From positions 1,364,001 to 1,428,000 of the forward strand of contig NZ_RBXT01000001.1 of NCBI RefSeq assembly GCF_003635045.1: a stretch of 64,000 nucleotides of DNA, given 5' to 3'. This document shows positions 25,025-34,287 of this stretch, piece after piece. The translations under genes were made by a program, and so were the position numbers. How positions within the stretch are numbered: position 1 is the stretch's first letter; the number at the start of each line of letters is the position of its first letter. The notes under the pieces are model-generated. The model worked only from the letters and a program-made list of their open reading frames with translations, was not told the origin of the DNA and made no database searches. This DNA is from Terracoccus luteus (GTDB lineage: Bacteria > Actinomycetota > Actinomycetes > Actinomycetales > Dermatophilaceae).

Positions 25025-25759
25025 GCTGAGCTCGTCTTCTTCTCCGGGACCATGGACTGCGGCAAGTCGACGCTGGCCCTGCAGATGGACCACAACCACG
25101 CCGCCCGCGGCCGGGTGGGCCTGATCTACACAAAGCTCGACCGGGCCGGGGCCAACGTGCTCTCGTCGCGCCTCGGGCTCTCGCGCGGCTCCCTCGAGGT
25201 CGGCGACGACCTCGACTTCTGGGAGTCGACCGTCAGCCGAGCCACCGCCGGCGCCCGCATCGACTACCTCGTCTGCGACGAGGCGCAGTTCTACACCGCG
25301 GCCCAGGTCGACCAGCTGGCCCGCGTCGTCGACGAGATGGACGTCGACGTCTTCGCCTTCGGCATCACGACCGACTTCCGCACCGAGCTGTTCCCCGGCA
25401 GCAAGCGGCTCATCGAGCTCGCCGACCGCGTGTCGGTGCTGCAGGTCGAGGCCCTGTGCTGGTGCGGCCGCCGGGCGACGACCAACGCCCGCGTCGTCGA
25501 CGGGCAGATGGTCGTCGAAGGTGAGCAGGTCGTCGTCGGCGACACCGCCCCGGCCGGGTCCGAGGTCGTCCCCGAGGTCGAGTACGAGGTGCTGTGCCGA
25601 CGGCACTACATGCGTCGGATGACCTCGCACGCCGCCCGGGCCGCGAGCATCTCGCCGGAGGTGCTGCCGTTCGACCTCGACGTCTGCGCGGTGCCGTCGC
25701 CGCCCGCCCACCCGTCGGAGTCGACGCGACCACCACTGCCGATCACCCAGGCCGACTGA
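25022..25759 (+). CDS. tdk: Thymidine kinase (type II)
   Basis: A 245-residue thymidine kinase that phosphorylates thymidine in dTTP salvage. The P-loop GTMDCGKST occupies residues 9-17 and the Mg-binding VCDEAQF about 84-90. The zinc lobe contains CWCGRRATTNARV and a later VLCRRHYMRR. The C-terminal ~25 residues are a Pro/Ser-rich tail. GTG 25022 needs no Shine-Dalgarno sequence if the transcript is leaderless, as the -10 spacing suggests. Confidence 0.93.
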   Translation: MAELVFFSGTMDCGKSTLALQMDHNHAARGRVGLIYTKLDRAGANVLSSRLGLSRGSLEVGDDLDFWESTVSRATAGARIDYLVCDEAQFYTAAQVDQLARVVDEMDVDVFAFGITTDFRTELFPGSKRLIELADRVSVLQVEALCWCGRRATTNARVVDGQMVVEGEQVVVGDTAPAGSEVVPEVEYEVLCRRHYMRRMTSHAARAASISPEVLPFDLDVCAVPSPPAHPSESTRPPLPITQAD

Positions 25760-25760
25760 C

Positions 25761-25815
25761 CCGGACCTGAGCCGGACCTGAGCCGAGCTGACCGACACGA
25801 GCCGACCGACACGAG
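25761..25815. repeat. Short direct repeats downstream of tdk
   Basis: Two adjacent copies of CCGGACCTGAG (25761-25771, 25772-25782) are followed by two adjacent 14-bp units ending ACCGACACGAG (25788-25801, 25802-25815). Confidence 0.85.
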
Positions 25816-25833
25816 CGCACCGACGCTTTCGAG

Positions 25834-25862
25834 TTGCCGACCGCCTGAGGCGTACCTAGCGT
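25834..25862 (+). promoter_or_regulatory. Candidate promoter of the SGNH hydrolase gene
   Basis: TTGCCG (25834-25839) and TAGCGT (25857-25862) are spaced by 17 bp, close to a consensus sigma-70 promoter. The predicted leader (~37 nt) contains GGGAGC just before the GTG at 25907. Confidence 0.6.
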
Positions 25863-25906
25863 CGAAGACGGCTGCAACGGAGCAGCCCACATCCTGGGAG
25901 CACCTC

Positions 25907-27277
25907 GTGACCGACCGCCGAACCGCCCCGCCCGACAGCCCCGACGCCCCGTGTCCGACGGTGCACGCGGCCGCAGCCGCACCCGAGGGGCGGCACCGGC
26001 ACCGTCGCCGGGCCCTCGCCGCCGGCGCCGCGGCCGCCCTGATCGCCACCGGCCTCACCGGGCTCGTCGGTGGGTCGGCCGGCGCGGCACAGCCCGCGGC
26101 CGCCGCGGCACCCGGCACCCCGGCATCCGCCCTCACCGCCGACCCCGACAGCCCCGCGTGGGTGGGCAGCTGGGCGACGGCGGTGTACGAGGCCGGCACG
26201 CAGGAGCCGGCCGCGTCGGGCTTCGAGAAGCAGACCCTGCGCCAGGTGACGCACCTGTCGATCGGGGGCGACCAGGTCCGGGTGCGCCTCACCAACGCCT
26301 TCGGCACGCAGGACCTCGTCGTCGGGACGACGAGCGTGGCCCGCCACGCGCGTGCCGGCGGCGCGGCCACGGCCGGCGCCCCGACCAGGCTGACCTTCAA
26401 CGGCAAGGAGTCGGTGACGATCCCGCCGGGCGCCGAGGCGGTCTCGGACCCGCTCGCCATGACCGTGCCCGACGACAGCGACCTCGTCATCAGCACCTAC
26501 CTGCCTCAGGCCACCGGACCGGCGACGTACCGCAGCAGCGGCTGGTCGACCTCGTACGCCGCCGACGGTGACGCCACCCGCGCCACCGGGGCCTCCCGCT
26601 ACGAGGCCATCGGCGCCAGCTTCTACTTCCTCGACGGCGTCGACGTGTACACGCGCTCGTCGGGCGCGGTCGTCACCTTCGGCGACTCCATCACCGAGGG
26701 CTGCTGCTCCGCGTCGTTCGTCGACCAGAACGTCCGCTACCCCGACTTCCTCGCCGACCGGCTCACCGCGCAGCCGCAGGCCCTCAAGATGGGCGTGCTC
26801 AACGCCGGCATCAGCGGCAACCGCCTGCTCGCCGACGGTGCCGGGGCCAACGCCATGGCGCGGTTCGAGCGCGACGTGCTCGGCCAGACCGGTGTCAGGA
26901 GCGTCATCCTGCTCGAGGGCATCAACGACATCGGGGTCACCGGCGGCTCGCTCGACCCGAGCCAGCTCATCGGCGTGTACCGCCAGTTCATCACCCGGGC
27001 GCACGACGCCGGCCTCACCGTCGTCGGCGCCACGCTGACGCCGTACAAGGGCGCCGGCTACTACAGCGCGGCGGGCGAGCGCGACCGTCAGGCGGTCAAC
27101 GCGTGGATCCGCACGAGCGGCGAGTTCGACGCCGTCGTGGACTTCGACCGCGTCATCCGCGACCCGCAGGACGCCGCGCGCATGCTCCCCGTCTACGACC
27201 CGGGCGACCACCTGCACCCCAACGCGGCGGGCTACGCCGCCATGGGCGCCGCCGTGCGGCTCGCGGTGTTGCGCTGA
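25907..27277 (+). CDS. Secreted SGNH/GDSL-family esterase
   Basis: A 456-residue exported hydrolase. An arginine-rich N region (RHRHRRRALAAGAAAALIATGLTGLVGG, about 26-54) leads into a hydrophobic signal core and an Ala-rich cleavage region. A beta-rich N-terminal domain precedes the SGNH catalytic domain with block I GDSITEG (Ser ~261), block III GINDIG (Asn ~339) and block V DHLHPN (Asp/His ~433-436). Such enzymes remove acyl groups from cell-envelope or plant glycans or lipids. It is transcribed alone from the promoter at 25834 and is convergent with sepH. Confidence 0.87.
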   Translation: MTDRRTAPPDSPDAPCPTVHAAAAAPEGRHRHRRRALAAGAAAALIATGLTGLVGGSAGAAQPAAAAAPGTPASALTADPDSPAWVGSWATAVYEAGTQEPAASGFEKQTLRQVTHLSIGGDQVRVRLTNAFGTQDLVVGTTSVARHARAGGAATAGAPTRLTFNGKESVTIPPGAEAVSDPLAMTVPDDSDLVISTYLPQATGPATYRSSGWSTSYAADGDATRATGASRYEAIGASFYFLDGVDVYTRSSGAVVTFGDSITEGCCSASFVDQNVRYPDFLADRLTAQPQALKMGVLNAGISGNRLLADGAGANAMARFERDVLGQTGVRSVILLEGINDIGVTGGSLDPSQLIGVYRQFITRAHDAGLTVVGATLTPYKGAGYYSAAGERDRQAVNAWIRTSGEFDAVVDFDRVIRDPQDAARMLPVYDPGDHLHPNAAGYAAMGAAVRLAVLR

Positions 27278-27331
27278 CGTCGGTCGGGCCGCCACCCACC
27301 GTGGTGGTGACGTCGCGATGACGTCAGGATT

Positions 27332-27356
27332 CCGCCCGGGTCGGTGACCCGGGCGG
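27332..27356. terminator. Bidirectional hairpin terminator between the SGNH gene and sepH
   Basis: A perfect 11-bp stem (27332-27342 with 27346-27356) with a 3-nt loop lies between two convergent stops. CATCGTTTCG follows on the plus side. Confidence 0.75.
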
Positions 27357-27373
27357 CATCGTTTCGTGCGGGG

Positions 27374-28927
27374 TCAGTCGCCCTTGCGTCCGAACATGAT
27401 GTCGTCCCAGCTCGGCACGCTCGGGCGACCCTTGCGGCCGGATGCCGGTCGCTTCGGTGGCGTCGGACGTGCGGGCGCCGGCTCGGCGGGTGCTTCGGGC
27501 TCGGGCTTGCGTTCCGGCTCGGTCGCCGCGGCGGTGTCGGTGTCGTGCTCGTCGTCGTCCGGGTGGGCGGCGTCAGCGGCCTCCGCCTCCACGTCCCGTG
27601 ACGGTTCCTGCGGCGCAGACGAGCCCGGGTCGCCGAGGGCGTCGTCGACGGGCGGGCCGACCTCGGGGGCGTCCGCCCCGTCGTCGTCCCCGTCATCGTC
27701 CCGGTCGTCGTCACGGGCGACCGGGAGCGGCGCCGTCTGGTCGGACCCGGCGGGCGTGTCGGCGTCCCCGGCGTCCTTGGCGTCCTCGAAGTCGTCGAGG
27801 GGGAGCGGCTGGTCGTACCGGCTCGGGCTCGCCGTCGAGGTCGCGGCGCGGTCGCTCGCCGTGGCCCCGGTCCCGGCGGCCTCGGCATCCTCGGTGTCGG
27901 CGTCGTCCCAGCCGTCGTCGACGGCGTCGCCAGAGCCGTCGTCCGAGCCGTCGTCCACGAGGTCGTCGACGGCGTCGTCGAGGGTGGGCTCCGGCGCGGC
28001 GTCTCCTGCCGACTCGACCTCCGCGGAGCGACGCTCGTCGTCGTCCTCGGCCGCGCCGTGGGCGGCGGGCGGGAGCCCGGCGTCCTCGACCCGCACCGAG
28101 AGCTCCTCCAGGGGCAGCGCCTCGTCGGGCGCGGCGTCGAGGCCCGGGGCGTCGCTCGCCTTCGACCCGCGACGGCGCCGGCCACGGGCCGAGCTGCGTT
28201 CCCGCATGGCGGCCATGAGGTCGACGGGCTCGGCCCGACGCCGCTTGGGACGGGCGGCCACGCCACCCTCGGCCTCGACGTCGTACACCTGGCTCGGCCG
28301 CGAGGGCGCCTGCAGGTGCGGGGCGGGGATCGGGCCGGGCGCCTGGACGTCGTCGTCCTCGCTCAGCCAGCGGGCCTCGTCGTCGGTGGCCGACACGGTG
28401 CGGGCGAGGGGGTCGAAGCCCCACACCGCCTGACGCTGGCGCCCGCCGGCGACGAAGAGGACGAGCACGCTCCAGCGACCGGTCGGCGAACGGAAGGAGT
28501 CCCAGACGGCCGTCCCCGGGTCGAGCTCACGGGCGCGCATCCGCTCGGTGACCCGCGCCTCGAGCGTGGGCGCGGGACCGCCGGCACCGGCACCCCGCGG
28601 GCGCAGCCGCACCTGACGGGCCAGGCCGGCGACGTACTCGCGCTCGGCGATGATCGGCCCCTCGTAGCGGCGCACCTTGTCGACGCTCCACCCGGCCCGC
28701 TCGGCGACCTCGTCGGCGCCGACCCCGGCGCGGATGAGGGCCTGGACGTCCTTCGGGCGCATCTGCGCGCCGGTCTCGGCGTCCGTCGAGAAGGTGCGCG
28801 GGCGCTCCCGACGGGCGGCGGTGCGCAGGGGCTCGTCGATGGGCACGCTGTACCGGTTGCCCTCGTCGTCGGCGAGCAGCAGGTGCAGGCCGTCCTCGTG
28901 GACGCCGATGAACCTGAGGTCCTGCAT
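27374..28927 (-). CDS. sepH: Septation regulator SepH (DUF3071)
   Basis: A 517-residue protein whose N-terminal ~165 residues form the DUF3071 domain (MQDLRFIGVHEDGLHLLLAD ... LRPKDVQALIRAGVGADEVAERAGWSVDKVRRYEGPIIAEREYV, including a helix-turn-helix-like segment). The remaining two thirds are acidic and disordered (Asp/Glu/Ala), ending in a short basic motif RPSVPSWDDIMFGRKGD. SepH is known from Streptomyces and mycobacteria to bind FtsZ and stimulate its assembly at division sites. It is divergent from the TRIC channel gene. Confidence 0.88.
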   Translation of the reverse strand: MQDLRFIGVHEDGLHLLLADDEGNRYSVPIDEPLRTAARRERPRTFSTDAETGAQMRPKDVQALIRAGVGADEVAERAGWSVDKVRRYEGPIIAEREYVAGLARQVRLRPRGAGAGGPAPTLEARVTERMRARELDPGTAVWDSFRSPTGRWSVLVLFVAGGRQRQAVWGFDPLARTVSATDDEARWLSEDDDVQAPGPIPAPHLQAPSRPSQVYDVEAEGGVAARPKRRRAEPVDLMAAMRERSSARGRRRRGSKASDAPGLDAAPDEALPLEELSVRVEDAGLPPAAHGAAEDDDERRSAEVESAGDAAPEPTLDDAVDDLVDDGSDDGSGDAVDDGWDDADTEDAEAAGTGATASDRAATSTASPSRYDQPLPLDDFEDAKDAGDADTPAGSDQTAPLPVARDDDRDDDGDDDGADAPEVGPPVDDALGDPGSSAPQEPSRDVEAEAADAAHPDDDEHDTDTAAATEPERKPEPEAPAEPAPARPTPPKRPASGRKGRPSVPSWDDIMFGRKGD

Positions 28928-29063
28928 GGCGGTGCTCTCCCGGTCGCTCGTCGCGGTGGTCTCGTGCTGGTCTCGTGGTCAGGTGCCGACGTCCACGACG
29001 ACAGGTACCGAGCGTCGAGCATGCCACCGGCCCGGGCAGCACGAAAGCGACCACGCCGCACGA

Positions 29064-29078
29064 GTACCGTCTGAGGTG
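29064..29078 (+). promoter_or_regulatory. Leaderless -10 element of the TRIC channel gene
   Basis: TACCGT (29064-29069) precedes the GTG at 29076 by 6 nt; a second GTG follows at 29079. Confidence 0.4.
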
Positions 29079-29771
29079 GTGCTCCCCACGAACCCGTCCG
29101 CGCAGCTCGCCCTCGACCTCGTCGGCGTGTTCGTCTTCGCGCTCTCGGGCGGGCTGGTCGGGGTGAAGAAGCGGTTCGACCTCTTCGGCGTCCTCGTCCT
29201 CGCCTGCGCGGCCGCGCTCGGTGGTGGTGTCCTGCGCGACCTGCTCATCGGCGCCATCCCGCCGGTCGGCATCAGCGACTGGCGCCTGCTGACGGCGGCC
29301 GGGCTCGGTGGCCTCGTCACCTTCCTCTTCCACCCCGGCGTCGCGCGCATCACGCGTTTCGTGCGGGTGCTGGATGCCGTGGGGCTGGCGGCGTTCGCCG
29401 TGGCCGGCAGCCTCAAGGCCGTCACGACCCCCGGCGTGACCCCGGTGACCGCCGTCATCGTCGGGGTCCTCACCGCCGTCGGCGGCGGTGTCATCCGCGA
29501 CCTGCTCGCCGGTCAGGTGCCGGAGGTGCTCCGTCGTGAGCTCTACGCCGTGCCGGCCATGCTCGGCGCCATCGTCGTCGTCACCTTCGCCCAGTTCGGC
29601 ACCGTCGGCGACCTCGCCCTGTGGTCTGCCGCCGCCCTCGTCTTCGCCGTCCGCATGGTCGCCGTCCACCTCGACCTCAACGCCCCGACCCCCCTGCGCA
29701 CCGGGGGCGGCCACTCGGCGGGCACGTCCTCCGCGTCCTCCCGGGGAGGCGGCCCGCCCGATCGGGCATGA
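29076..29771 (+). CDS. Trimeric intracellular cation (TRIC) channel family membrane protein
   Basis: A 231-residue protein with seven predicted membrane helices built as an inverted repeat. The two conserved glycine motifs are ALGGGVLRDLLIGAIPP and AVGGGVIRDLLAGQVPE, both with the buried Arg-Asp pair of bacterial TRIC proteins. These channels conduct K+ or Na+ across the cytoplasmic membrane. The final ~30 residues are a Gly/Ser-rich tail. Start at the first of two GTGs (29076/29079), consistent with the leaderless -10. Confidence 0.87.
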   Translation: MVLPTNPSAQLALDLVGVFVFALSGGLVGVKKRFDLFGVLVLACAAALGGGVLRDLLIGAIPPVGISDWRLLTAAGLGGLVTFLFHPGVARITRFVRVLDAVGLAAFAVAGSLKAVTTPGVTPVTAVIVGVLTAVGGGVIRDLLAGQVPEVLRRELYAVPAMLGAIVVVTFAQFGTVGDLALWSAAALVFAVRMVAVHLDLNAPTPLRTGGGHSAGTSSASSRGGGPPDRA

Positions 29772-29846
29772 CCAGCCCGAGCCCACCCACCGGCATCCGA
29801 CCACCAGCCAGCCGCACCACGCCCTCGACCTAGAAAGCTCCACGAC

Positions 29847-30965
29847 ATGGACCCGTACGACGCCATCCTCCTGCTCTCCTTCGGTGGGCCCGAGGCCCCG
29901 GAGGAGGTCATGCCCTTCCTGCGCCGGGTCACCGCCGGTCGCGGCATCCCCGACGAGCGGCTCGAGGAGGTCGGTCACCACTACCACCTCTTCGGCGGGC
30001 GCAGCCCCATCAACGACCAGAACCGCGAGCTGCTCGCGGCCCTACGGGCCGAGCTGGACCGCCGCGGCATCGACACCCCGCTGCTCTGGGGCAACCGCAA
30101 CAGCGAGCCCTTCGTCGCCGACGCCCTGCGCGAGGCGCGTGAGGCCGGGCACCGCCGCGTCGTCACGCTGACGACGAGCGCCTACTCCTGCTACTCCTCG
30201 TGCCGCCAGTACCGCGAGGACCTCGCCGCCGCCATGGCCGAGCTCGAGGCCGACGCGGAGGGCACCGACGGTCTCGAGGTCGACAAGGTGGGGCAGTACG
30301 CCGCCCGCCCCGGCTTCCATCGGGCGAACCTGGGCCGTCTCGTGCAGTCGATGCGGGCCCTCGACGGCGCCCCCGACGCCGAGGTCGCGCTCCTCTTCGT
30401 CACCCACTCCATCCCCGACACGATGGACGAGACGTCCGGCCCCGGCGACGGTGACGGCAACCTCTACCAGCGCCAGCACCTCGCCCTCGCGTCGTCGCTC
30501 ACCGAGGAGGCGAACGGCGTCCTCGGTCGTGACCTCGAGGGCGAGCTCGTCTTCTGCTCGCGGTCCGGGCCGCCGAGCCAGCCGTGGCTCGAGCCCGACG
30601 TGAACGACCGCATCGAGCAGCTGGCCGCCGACGGCGTCAAGCACGTCGTCGTCGCCCCGATCGGGTTCGTCAGCGACCACATGGAGGTCGCCTACGACCT
30701 CGACACCGAGGCGGCCGAGACCGCCGAGAAGGTCGGGGTGCAGCTCGTGCGGGTGCCCACGGTCGGCACCGACCCCGTGTTCGTCGCCGACCTCGTCGAC
30801 GCGCTCGAGGAGCGCGCGGCAGAGGCGCGCGGCGAGGCCGTGCCCCAGTTCGACGGGCGCCGCCCGTCGGTCTGCGAGGTGGGCTGCTGCCCGAACCTGC
30901 GGGCCGCCAAGCCCGCCCTGTGCGGCCGCGACTCCGCCGCGCTCGCCGCCGGGGAGCCCTCGTGA
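29847..30965 (+). CDS. cpfC: Ferrochelatase (coproporphyrin III ferrochelatase)
   Basis: A 372-residue ferrochelatase that inserts Fe2+ into coproporphyrin III. It opens DAILLLSFGGPEAPEEVMPFL, has the metal-site histidine in LLFVTHSIPDTMD and the glutamate in APIGFVSDHMEVAYDLD. A C-terminal Cys cluster (CEVGCCPNLRAAKPALCG) together with an upstream Cys is consistent with the [2Fe-2S] cluster known in actinobacterial enzymes. The other haem genes of the route (hemE, cgoX, chdC) are about 26 kb downstream. The stop overlaps the start of the phosphatase gene. Confidence 0.93.
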   Translation: MDPYDAILLLSFGGPEAPEEVMPFLRRVTAGRGIPDERLEEVGHHYHLFGGRSPINDQNRELLAALRAELDRRGIDTPLLWGNRNSEPFVADALREAREAGHRRVVTLTTSAYSCYSSCRQYREDLAAAMAELEADAEGTDGLEVDKVGQYAARPGFHRANLGRLVQSMRALDGAPDAEVALLFVTHSIPDTMDETSGPGDGDGNLYQRQHLALASSLTEEANGVLGRDLEGELVFCSRSGPPSQPWLEPDVNDRIEQLAADGVKHVVVAPIGFVSDHMEVAYDLDTEAAETAEKVGVQLVRVPTVGTDPVFVADLVDALEERAAEARGEAVPQFDGRRPSVCEVGCCPNLRAAKPALCGRDSAALAAGEPS

Positions 30966-31813
30966 CCGGCGACGCCGGGCAGCCCTCGGGCGAGGTGGTC
31001 GTCGAGCTCGAACGGCTCTGCGTCGAGGTCGCCGCCGAGGCCTCGCGGTTCATCCGAGACGAGCGGCCCGACCGCGTCCGGGTCGCCCAGACCAAGTCGA
31101 CCGAGACCGACGTCGTGACGCTGATGGACACCGCCTCCGAGCGGCTCATCCACGAGCGGCTGCTCGCAGCCCGGCCGGACGACGGCATCCTCGGCGAGGA
31201 GGGTGCCGACGTCGCCGGCTCGAGCGGCCTCACGTGGGTCGTCGACCCGATCGACGGCACCGTCAACTACCTCTACGACATCCCCGCCTACGCGGTGTCG
31301 ATCGCGGTCGTCACCGGTGACGTCTCGGTCGCCGGCGGGTGGACCGTCGTCGCGGGGGCCGTCGCCGACCCGTCACGTCGGGTCGTGCACCACGCCCGCC
31401 GCGGCGGTGGGTCGTGGACCGTCGCCGAGGGTGAGGGGCCCGACTCACGCACCGGCCGCGCGCTGCACGTCAGCGACGAGACGCTGCTCGCGCGGACCCT
31501 GCTCGCGACCGGCTTCGGCTACGCCGCCGAGACCCGTGCGCGTCAGGCCGAGGTGATGACCCGGGTGCTGCCGGCGGTGCGCGACATCCGCCGCATCGGC
31601 AGCGCCGCGCTCGACCTCGTCCGGGTGGCCGAGGGCACCGTCGACGCCTACGCCGAGGCGGGGCTGAACCCCTGGGACCTCGCCGCGGGGTGGCTGCTCG
31701 TCGAGGAGGCGGGTGGCATCGTGACCGGCACCGGACGGCATCCGGGCAAGGAGCTCACCGTGGCGGCCCCGCCGTCCCTCGTCGACGAGGTGAAGTCGCT
31801 CTTCGTCGGCTGA
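30962..31813 (+). CDS. suhB: Inositol monophosphatase family protein
   Basis: A 283-residue Mg2+-dependent phosphatase of the IMPase/SuhB family: metal ligands in ILGEEG and WVVDPIDGTVNYLYD, and the C-terminal GLNPWDLAAGWLLVEEAGG. The likely substrate is inositol 1-phosphate or a related sugar phosphate. GTG 30962 overlaps the ferrochelatase stop by 4 bp. The homologous gene lies close to DUF4193 and dut in mycobacteria, as here. Confidence 0.88.
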   Translation: MTGDAGQPSGEVVVELERLCVEVAAEASRFIRDERPDRVRVAQTKSTETDVVTLMDTASERLIHERLLAARPDDGILGEEGADVAGSSGLTWVVDPIDGTVNYLYDIPAYAVSIAVVTGDVSVAGGWTVVAGAVADPSRRVVHHARRGGGSWTVAEGEGPDSRTGRALHVSDETLLARTLLATGFGYAAETRARQAEVMTRVLPAVRDIRRIGSAALDLVRVAEGTVDAYAEAGLNPWDLAAGWLLVEEAGGIVTGTGRHPGKELTVAAPPSLVDEVKSLFVG

Positions 31814-31826
31814 GCCGTCGGGCTGC

Positions 31827-32012
31827 TCAGGCGGCGCGGAAGGGGGCCAGCTCGGGGACGGTCAGCCCGTTCTCGGCGGCCAGCCGCGCGAACGACTCGA
31901 GCTCGCCCGTGTGCACCTGCACGCCGTAGTCGTCGCCGGCGTCGGCGGCGCGTTCGAGGTCGGCCAGGGCGTCCCTGACTCTCTGCCGGATCTGGTCGAC
32001 GAACTCGGTCAT
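31827..32012 (-). CDS. Small conserved-looking protein of unknown function
   Basis: A 61-residue, mostly helical acidic protein (MTEFVDQIRQRVRDALADLERAADAGDDYG...). Codon positions follow the genome's GC3 bias and the ATG is preceded by GGAGGTGCCCC on the minus strand, a good ribosome-binding site, so I regard it as real. It has no recognised domain. Confidence 0.7.
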   Translation of the reverse strand: MTEFVDQIRQRVRDALADLERAADAGDDYGVQVHTGELESFARLAAENGLTVPELAPFRAA

Positions 32013-32467
32013 GGGGCACCTCCGTGGTGGTCGGCAGATCGGTCGGTCGCTCGGATGGGCGGACGGCCGACCCTACCCCGGCCGCCGTCGACCGGGCGCT
32101 CGGCGCCCAGCGACCACGGGCGGTCGGGGTCCGCGCCCTCTGCTCAGTGTCGTGCGCCACACACGTCGTCGACGCGACCGTCGGGCGTCCGGTCGGTGAA
32201 CCCTGGGCGACCGGGGAGGGGCGCCCGGAGGGGTGCTGGGAGGTGCCCACGACCGGGTCGTCGGGGGTACGTCAGGGGTGTGCGGGCCGGTCCGCAGACC
32301 CGAGGTGACAACGCCCGGGAAAAGGTGCACAATCCGCGCACGCGGTGATGCATGCATCGGGTGGTCCGGGGGGCGTTCCAGCAGGGAACAAGCCCGGGGT
32401 CATGCGCGTTCACCGCGTCAGGGTGCTGCGCGCTGCAGCAGCCGAGAGGGATGAGGGAAGAGACGAG
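32013..32467. promoter_or_regulatory. 455-bp gene-free region upstream of the DUF4193 gene
   Basis: No open frame here shows coding character. It separates the 61-residue minus-strand gene from the plus-strand DUF4193 gene and contains the promoter described at 32305-32333. After it, about 130 nt of leader run to the start codon, including an AT-richer GCATGCATC block at 32347. Confidence 0.55.
32305..32333 (+). promoter_or_regulatory. Strong candidate promoter of the DUF4193 gene
   Basis: GTGACA (32305-32310), a 17-bp spacer and CACAAT (32328-32333) form one of the best -35/-10 pairs in the window. The leader would be about 130 nt, long for this region. Confidence 0.6.
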
Positions 32468-32767
32468 ATGGCAACCGATTACGACGCACCACGCAAGACG
32501 GACGACGACCTCAACGAGGACTCCATCGAGGAGCTGAAGTCCCGCCGCGTCGACAAGAGCAGCTCGAGCGTCGACGTCGACGAGACCGAGCAGGCCGAGG
32601 GCTTCGAGCTCCCGGGCGCCGACCTCTCCGGCGAGGAGCTGTCGGTCCGGGTCCTGCCCAAGCAGGCCGACGAGTTCACCTGCGGTCGCTGCTTCCTGGT
32701 CCACCACAGGAGCCAGCTCGCCAAGGAGACCAACGGCACGATGATCTGCACGGAGTGCGCTGCCTGA
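32468..32767 (+). CDS. DUF4193 zinc-ribbon protein
   Basis: A 99-residue acidic protein ([27 protein letters not shown]...) ending in a zinc ribbon: [14 protein letters not shown] and CTECAA provide two CxxC pairs. This is the actinobacterial DUF4193 family, which sits next to dut in mycobacteria too. Function unknown; the fold suggests nucleic-acid or RNA polymerase contact, which is only inference. ATG 32468 is preceded by GAGGGAAGAGA. Confidence 0.9.
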   Translation: MATDYDAPRKTDDDLNEDSIEELKSRRVDKSSSSVDVDETEQAEGFELPGADLSGEELSVRVLPKQADEFTCGRCFLVHHRSQLAKETNGTMICTECAA

Positions 32768-32791
32768 TCACCGGCGCAACAGTGGGGCAAG

Positions 32792-32808
32792 TAGGGTCGG
32801 TCCTCGTG
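32792..32808 (+). promoter_or_regulatory. Leaderless -10 element of dut
   Basis: TAGGGT (32792-32797) is followed by CGGTCCTC and GTG (32806). This matches the tdk promoter in hexamer and spacing. It decides the dut start in favour of 32806 over the in-frame ATG at 32755, which overlaps the previous gene. Confidence 0.6.
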
Positions 32809-33378
32809 ACCGACCCTTTCGCTGTCCCGGGTGGGGTGCGCGAGGCCGGTGACGCGGGCGACGAGGTGGTGCTGCGCGTCCTGCGCCTCGACCCCGACCT
32901 CCCGCTGCCGGCCTACGCCCACCCCGGGGATGCCGGTCTCGACCTGCCGTCGCGCGTCGACGTCACGCTGGGGCCGGGGGAGCGGGCACTCGTGCCGACC
33001 GGGCTGGCCGTCGCCCTGCCGGCCGGCCACGCCGGGTTCGTGCACCCCCGCTCCGGACTCGCGGCGCGCCACGGCATCTCGATCGTCAACGCCCCCGGGA
33101 CCGTCGACGAGGGCTACCGCGGCGAGGTGCTCGTCAACCTCGTCAACCTCGACCGTGAGCAGCCCTTCCACGTGCGACGGGGTGACCGCATCGCCCAGCT
33201 CGTCGTGCAGCGGGTGGCCCGTCCGCTCATCGCCGAGGTCGATTCGCTCGGGACGACGGCGAGGGGTGACACTGGTCACGGTTCCACGGGCGGTTTCGGC
33301 CCCGCAGCGCAGCTGGTGCCCGACACGACCACAACGACCGCGCCCGCGCAGGGCAGCACGACGCGAAGGACGGAATGA
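32806..33378 (+). CDS. dut: dUTP diphosphatase (trimeric dUTPase)
   Basis: A 190-residue dUTPase hydrolysing dUTP to dUMP. All five motifs are visible: HPGDAGLDL (I), [12 protein letters not shown] (II), [13 protein letters not shown] with the catalytic Asp (III), [10 protein letters not shown] (IV) and GSTGGFG (V). The tail after motif V is longer and Thr-rich compared with typical ~150-residue enzymes. The ATG of the next gene overlaps the stop. Confidence 0.95.
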   Translation: MTDPFAVPGGVREAGDAGDEVVLRVLRLDPDLPLPAYAHPGDAGLDLPSRVDVTLGPGERALVPTGLAVALPAGHAGFVHPRSGLAARHGISIVNAPGTVDEGYRGEVLVNLVNLDREQPFHVRRGDRIAQLVVQRVARPLIAEVDSLGTTARGDTGHGSTGGFGPAAQLVPDTTTTTAPAQGSTTRRTE

Positions 33379-34283
33379 CGGTGGGACTCTTCAACCGCGG
33401 CAAGACCAAGCAGGCCACGGGACAGGACGCGGACACGCGCCCCGACGACGACGGCATCCGGGACGACGCCGACCTCCGCGAGGACGCCACGGACGGCGAC
33501 CGTCCCGACGGCGTCGACCTCGGTGTCGACCCCGGTGACGGGCCTGCTGACGAGTCCGGTGACGCCGCCGACCTCGGCCACGCCGTCGACGCCGAGCGCG
33601 AGGCGAACCCGCCGCGGACCGGCGACGAGGGTCCGTTCGACCGGTCGCACGTGCAGGACGACTCCGAGTACCTCAACCTCGGCGCCCTCTGGTTGCGCGG
33701 CAAGCAGGACATGGAGCTGCGGCTCGAGGTCAACGAGCAGGAGCAGCAGATCACCGGGGTGACCGCACTGATCGGTGAGTCGGCGGTGCAGCTGCAGGCG
33801 TTCGCCGCGCCGCGCACCGAGGGCGTGTGGGTCGACATCCGCAACGAGATCGCCGGCAGCATCACCGACGCCGGCGGCACCGCCGAGGTCGTCACCGGCG
33901 AGTTCGGCCAGGAGCTCATGACGCGGATGCCGCAGAACGCTCCCGACGGCCGGGTCGTGTTCATGCCGGCCCGCTTCATCGGCGTCGACGGGCCGCGTTG
34001 GTTCCTCCGTGCCGTCGTCAGCGGTCGCGCCGCCGTCGAGCCCGAAGCAGCCGACGAGGTGTACGAGGTCATCCGCACGGCGGTCGTCGACCGCGGCGAC
34101 GAGGCGATGCCGCCGCGCGAGCTGCTGGCGCTCCGCCTGCCGGAGGCCCCCGCCGCCCCGGAGGGTGCGGCCGACGCGGCCGTGGACGACGACTCGGACG
34201 GTTCCGACGGCGGGCAGCAGCCCGTCGGCCTCGACGACCTGCGCCCCTTCGAGCGCGGCCCCGAGATCACCGAGGTGCGCTGA
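33375..34283 (+). CDS. DUF3710 family protein
   Basis: A 302-residue protein with an acidic, disordered N terminus (1-~95) and a globular DUF3710 domain ([20 protein letters not shown] ... [13 protein letters not shown] ... [20 protein letters not shown]). The C-terminal tail is acidic. It is coupled to dut by an ATGA overlap and to the OB-fold gene by a 4-bp gap, the same order as in mycobacteria. Function unknown. Confidence 0.88.
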   Translation: MTVGLFNRGKTKQATGQDADTRPDDDGIRDDADLREDATDGDRPDGVDLGVDPGDGPADESGDAADLGHAVDAEREANPPRTGDEGPFDRSHVQDDSEYLNLGALWLRGKQDMELRLEVNEQEQQITGVTALIGESAVQLQAFAAPRTEGVWVDIRNEIAGSITDAGGTAEVVTGEFGQELMTRMPQNAPDGRVVFMPARFIGVDGPRWFLRAVVSGRAAVEPEAADEVYEVIRTAVVDRGDEAMPPRELLALRLPEAPAAPEGAADAAVDDDSDGSDGGQQPVGLDDLRPFERGPEITEVR

Positions 34284-34287
34284 CACC

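Noticed and set aside
32013-32467. Small open frames on both strands in the gap before DUF4193
   Set aside because: They overlap each other in several frames, lack ribosome-binding sites and show no codon bias; the region looks like promoter and leader.
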